Translations under genes and position numbers: made by a program
The notes under the pieces: generated by a model
The model's input: only the letters and a program-made list of their open reading frames with translations
What the model was told of the DNA's origin: nothing
Database searches by the model: none
In this document: positions 61,483 to 64,000 of the stretch, one piece after another
How the letters are laid out: every line of letters starts with the position of its first letter
Position numbering within the stretch: the first letter of the stretch is position 1
Assembly (NCBI GenBank): GCA_964645205.1
Contig: CAZYBO010000003.1
Location: 124,001-188,000 of the forward strand
Length of the DNA stretch: 64,000 nucleotides
From: CAZYBO01 sp964645205
GTDB lineage: Bacteria; Pseudomonadota; Alphaproteobacteria; Rickettsiales; SXRF01
Direction of reading: 5' to 3'

Positions 61483-61926
61483 ATGGCACGTAACAAAATG
61501 CCTCAGGGCAGCGGAAAAAATATGTTCGTAGGCGGCGGCGACAGCAGCGGCTTCACGCATGTGGAAGGCGACCTGCTCAAACAGGTGGACGTCCCCGTGG
61601 AAACCCTCCTCGGCGCAGCCAACGGCGCAGTAACCGGCGGCATCGCGTCGTCAATCGTCTCGGCGCTTGTTACCCTCGGCAAGGGCGCGAAAGAAAAAGG
61701 CGTCGCTTTTAAGAATATAACCGGCAGCCATCTGGTTCCGGTGCTGGCAGGCACGGCAGCGTTTGCAGCGCTCGGCGGTTTGGTGCGCAATGCGCGCGCG
61801 CGCAAACACAATGAATGGAGCGACAAGCACTATGCCTTCCTTGCGCAGGATGACGCAAAGAGCCATGCGGAAAAAATCGAGGAAAAGCGCAATGCCGACG
61901 CGCAGGACAAGGGTAACGCACGCTAA
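61483..61926 (+). CDS. Unknown glycine-zipper membrane protein, island paralogue
   Basis: The 147-residue protein has a polar Gly/Ser start, a hairpin of two Gly/Ala-rich helices (about 45-110, including GAVTGGI, ALVTLG and AFAALGGLV), a basic stop (RNARARK) and a charged helical tail. Sequence pieces and layout match the island protein at 32545-32940. The ATG at 61483 is favoured because AGGAG lies 7 bases before it. The ATG at 61477 is too close to that site. Confidence 0.75.
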   Translation: MARNKMPQGSGKNMFVGGGDSSGFTHVEGDLLKQVDVPVETLLGAANGAVTGGIASSIVSALVTLGKGAKEKGVAFKNITGSHLVPVLAGTAAFAALGGLVRNARARKHNEWSDKHYAFLAQDDAKSHAEKIEEKRNADAQDKGNAR

Positions 61927-62083
61927 ATTTTATTAGCTATATTTTTTATAACCTTTGTTTTTCCATCGTTTTTTGGGGGAAACTACAATCTAAGGTGGAT
62001 TAATTACATAATCTATTAATAATAGCACTGTACCATTACAGACCATAAATTCGTCACTTTTTGGTACAAAGGCTGAGGTTTCG
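61927..62083. other. AT-rich intergenic region, no gene seen
   Basis: This 157-base stretch before the histidine kinase is markedly AT-rich. It contains a GTACCA/TGGTAC inverted repeat but no promoter that I can assign with confidence. Confidence 0.4.
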
Positions 62084-63088
62084 TTGCGTATCCCCCCTCC
62101 TTCGAGCGATTTCTTTCTGGCGGCTCTCATCATAGTGGCCTGTACCGCCCCGATGGTCCATTACGAATTCTTCGAATGGTGGTACGATCTCACGCGCCAG
62201 TACGAAACATGGCAGCTCGATGAAGCGATATGTGTCTTATTCGGGATATTACTGGCCGGCACCGTTATGGAAGTACGGCACAATCGCCGCCTGAGCCGCG
62301 CGCTCGCTGACCTGAGCGCTTCGCAACAATCACTCATCACCTCTAAAAAAGAGGAGTTCCAGAGCAAAAAAATGGCGGCTCTCGGCCAACTTTCCAGCGG
62401 AATCGCGCATGAAATCAACAACGCGTTGCAACCAGTGCTCGGATTGAGTCAGGTCATCATACTGAATGCTCCCCAAGAGAACCCTCTGGTCAAGGAAGCT
62501 TCTATCATGATTCACGAGAGCGCAAGACATATGCGTATGATCGTGCAGAATATCCTTTCATTTTCCCGTACCGGCTCATCGAGCAGGCATACAACTGAAT
62601 CTTTAAAATTGCTTAAAGACACCCTTGATTTTTCTACAAGCGTGCTACCAAGCAGCCTTGAATTTAACATCGTATACAAAGATGGCGCGGAAACTCAACT
62701 TGCCGTTGCCGCCATCCAGATCGACCGCACCGAACTGATACAGGTATTCACGAATATTTTGGCAAACTCAGCACACGCCATGAAAGACACAGGCACGATT
62801 ACCATTACCATCAGCACCTCAAACGAAAATGGGGGCGATTATCTGCGCGTATGTATCAGCGACACAGGTTGCGGAATGGATAAAGGCACGATGGATCGTA
62901 TATTCGAACCGTTTTATACGACTAAGCCTGAAGGAGAAGGTACAGGACTTGGCATGTCTACAGTCTATGGCATCATCAAATCCTGGGGTGGCAGCATCAG
63001 CGTTTCCAGCACGCTGGGCATCGGCACGGATATTGCCTTCACTGTCCCGCTTAACATTAACCCTTCATTGCTTACAAAGGTTGTTTGA
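62084..63088 (+). CDS. Membrane sensor histidine kinase
   Basis: The 334-residue kinase has two N-terminal membrane helices (about 9-60), a short coiled linker, the H-box SSGIAHEINNALQPVLG with the phosphorylated His near residue 108, the N-box ILANSAHAM near 225, and the ATP-lid motifs SDTGCGMD, FEPFYTTK and GTGLGMSTVYGI. It has no periplasmic sensor domain of note. The start appears to be TTG at 62084 with GAGG upstream. Its stop overlaps the response regulator start by one base. Confidence 0.9.
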   Translation: MRIPPPSSDFFLAALIIVACTAPMVHYEFFEWWYDLTRQYETWQLDEAICVLFGILLAGTVMEVRHNRRLSRALADLSASQQSLITSKKEEFQSKKMAALGQLSSGIAHEINNALQPVLGLSQVIILNAPQENPLVKEASIMIHESARHMRMIVQNILSFSRTGSSSRHTTESLKLLKDTLDFSTSVLPSSLEFNIVYKDGAETQLAVAAIQIDRTELIQVFTNILANSAHAMKDTGTITITISTSNENGGDYLRVCISDTGCGMDKGTMDRIFEPFYTTKPEGEGTGLGMSTVYGIIKSWGGSISVSSTLGIGTDIAFTVPLNINPSLLTKVV

Positions 63089-63528
63089 TGGAATCCTCAC
63101 ATGTAATAGTAGAAGATGCTCGCCGTGAACCCTCAGCACTCAGCCAATTGAGAGTGCTGGTAGTAGAAGATCAAAAAAATACCTCTGAGACATTGAGGAT
63201 TATGCTACGCCAACTCGGTGTTGCTCAAGTTACCACCGCAACCAATGGCAAAGAAGCCTTCGATATTATCGAAAAAGGTGAACAGCCAATAGACCTTATC
63301 CTGTGTGACTGGAACATGCCAAAAATGACAGGTATTGAATTCCTACGCCAGATCCGTGGCGCCCAGCAACAGGTACCTTTCTTGATGATAACGGCGCGCG
63401 GTGATGAAAACTCTGTAGAAGTTGCCCGCAACTCGGGAGTTACCGGCTATATTCTCAAACCCTTTTCTTTGGGTGAGTTGGAGAAAAAAATCTTAGCGGT
63501 ACTTCAATTGAAAATATCGCACAGATAA
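63088..63528 (+). CDS. Single-domain response regulator
   Basis: The 146-residue protein is one receiver domain with a roughly 20-residue N-terminal extension. It shows the acidic pair in VLVVEDQKN, the phospho-acceptor Asp in LILCDWNMPKMTG near residue 74, the Thr in LMITARG and the Lys in YILKPFS. There is no output domain, so it acts CheY-like by protein contact. It is coupled to the kinase upstream and to a DUF1275 gene downstream (TAATG). Confidence 0.93.
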   Translation: MESSHVIVEDARREPSALSQLRVLVVEDQKNTSETLRIMLRQLGVAQVTTATNGKEAFDIIEKGEQPIDLILCDWNMPKMTGIEFLRQIRGAQQQVPFLMITARGDENSVEVARNSGVTGYILKPFSLGELEKKILAVLQLKISHR

Positions 63529-64000
63529 TGCACACGCTCAGCAAGCCCATGTACGCACTCGCCATCTGCCTATCAGCGTTGGCGGGATGCGTGGACGCGA
63601 TCGGGTTCCTTTACCTCGGTCGCTATTTCATCTCCTTCATGAGCGGCAATTCCACCCAGTTTGCGGTGAATCTTATATCCGGTAACGTCCCGGGCATCAC
63701 GCTGCTGGGCGGCATCATCGCGCTGTTCGTCACCGGCACCATGCTTGGCGTATGGGCACGCCATTTTTCAAAACCGCATGTACAAACCGTCAATGTGCTG
63801 GCGCTTGTCACCGCCCTGCTCACCGCCGCTGCCGTCAGTCACGCACTCGGCTGCGGTTTCCTGCCCATAGCGCTGATGACGCTGGCTATGGGTGCAGAAA
63901 ACGCCGTATTCCAGCGCAACGGCGAAGTGGTCGTCGGCCTAACCTACATGACCGGTGCCCTCGTCAAACTCGGCCAGCGCCTCGCCAACGCAGCCTTAGG
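63528..64000 (+). CDS. DUF1275 (YoaK-type) membrane protein, cut by window edge
   Basis: The visible 157 residues match the DUF1275 family: a first helix ALAICLSALAGCVDAIGFLYL, the FISFMSGNSTQFAVNL segment near residue 37, and MGAENAVFQRNGEVVVGLTYMTG near 125. The gene runs off the window end. Its start overlaps the response regulator stop. Function is unknown. Confidence 0.85.
   Translation, partial: MHTLSKPMYALAICLSALAGCVDAIGFLYLGRYFISFMSGNSTQFAVNLISGNVPGITLLGGIIALFVTGTMLGVWARHFSKPHVQTVNVLALVTALLTAAAVSHALGCGFLPIALMTLAMGAENAVFQRNGEVVVGLTYMTGALVKLGQRLANAAL

Noticed and set aside
62041..62083. Pho-like repeats before the histidine kinase (ACCAT, TCGTCAC)
   Set aside because: Spacing alternates between 10 and 11 bases and the matches are poor.
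1..64000. CRISPR arrays, insertion sequences, prophage or toxin-antitoxin genes
   Set aside because: I found no regularly spaced repeats, transposase, integrase or phage structural frames in the window.

Overview
The window is a dense stretch of chromosome from an alphaproteobacterium. The evidence is gene order. On the minus strand, tig-clpP-clpX-hup-tRNA(Val)-tRNA(Asp)-nuoA..N-birA-coaX-rnj and mce-DUF1467-proS-lolC-lolD-dnaE form the usual alphaproteobacterial blocks, and ProS is the short type without the editing insertion. I cannot name the order or genus. Coding density is very high and most neighbours overlap by 1 to 14 bases.

Layout. 1-2.6 kb holds pyrE (cut by the window edge), panC and zapE. 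2.6-10.4 kb holds ispH, a pseudopilin fused to a beta-propeller, a 33-residue lipoprotein, a BcsA-like PilZ glycosyltransferase with BcsS, and a DUF2125-like protein. 10.5-22.3 kb holds folate genes (pabC, folK, folP, folC, later pabB), dapD, the NAD(P)H-hydrate repair enzyme, a tyrosine phosphatase, ogt, a three-gene unknown operon, a truncated haemoglobin and motA. 22.4-29.8 kb is the dnaE-lolD-lolC-proS-DUF1467-mce block. 29.9-33.8 kb is an opposite-strand island of seven unknown genes. 33.8-54.3 kb runs from rnj through coaX and birA to the complete 14-gene complex I operon, which carries seven unrelated genes at five junctions. 54.4-59.5 kb holds a BamE-like protein, two tRNAs, hup, clpX, clpP and tig. 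59.5-61.9 kb is a second locus of unknown genes. 62.1-64 kb holds a histidine kinase, a single-domain response regulator and a DUF1275 protein cut by the edge.

The most interesting region is the island at 29.9-33.8 kb. It lies between rnj and mce, which are normally close, and is transcribed against both flanks. It alternates membrane proteins made of glycine-rich hairpins plus charged tails with soluble alpha/beta proteins that look like response-regulator receivers without the phospho-acceptor aspartate. Both intergenic regions that could drive it carry close matches to PhoB boxes, pointing the right way. A related hairpin protein and weaker Pho-box-like sites occur at 59.5-61.9 kb. My best hypothesis is an undescribed phosphate-starvation-induced membrane system spread over two loci; the biochemical role is unknown.

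Other DNA-level signals are a 7-bp inverted repeat (TATACCC-N5-GGGTATA) found twice exactly and once with 6-bp arms inside unrelated genes, paired REP-like inverted repeats with compensatory changes, and probable sigma-70 promoters before nuoA, the tRNA pair and two other units.
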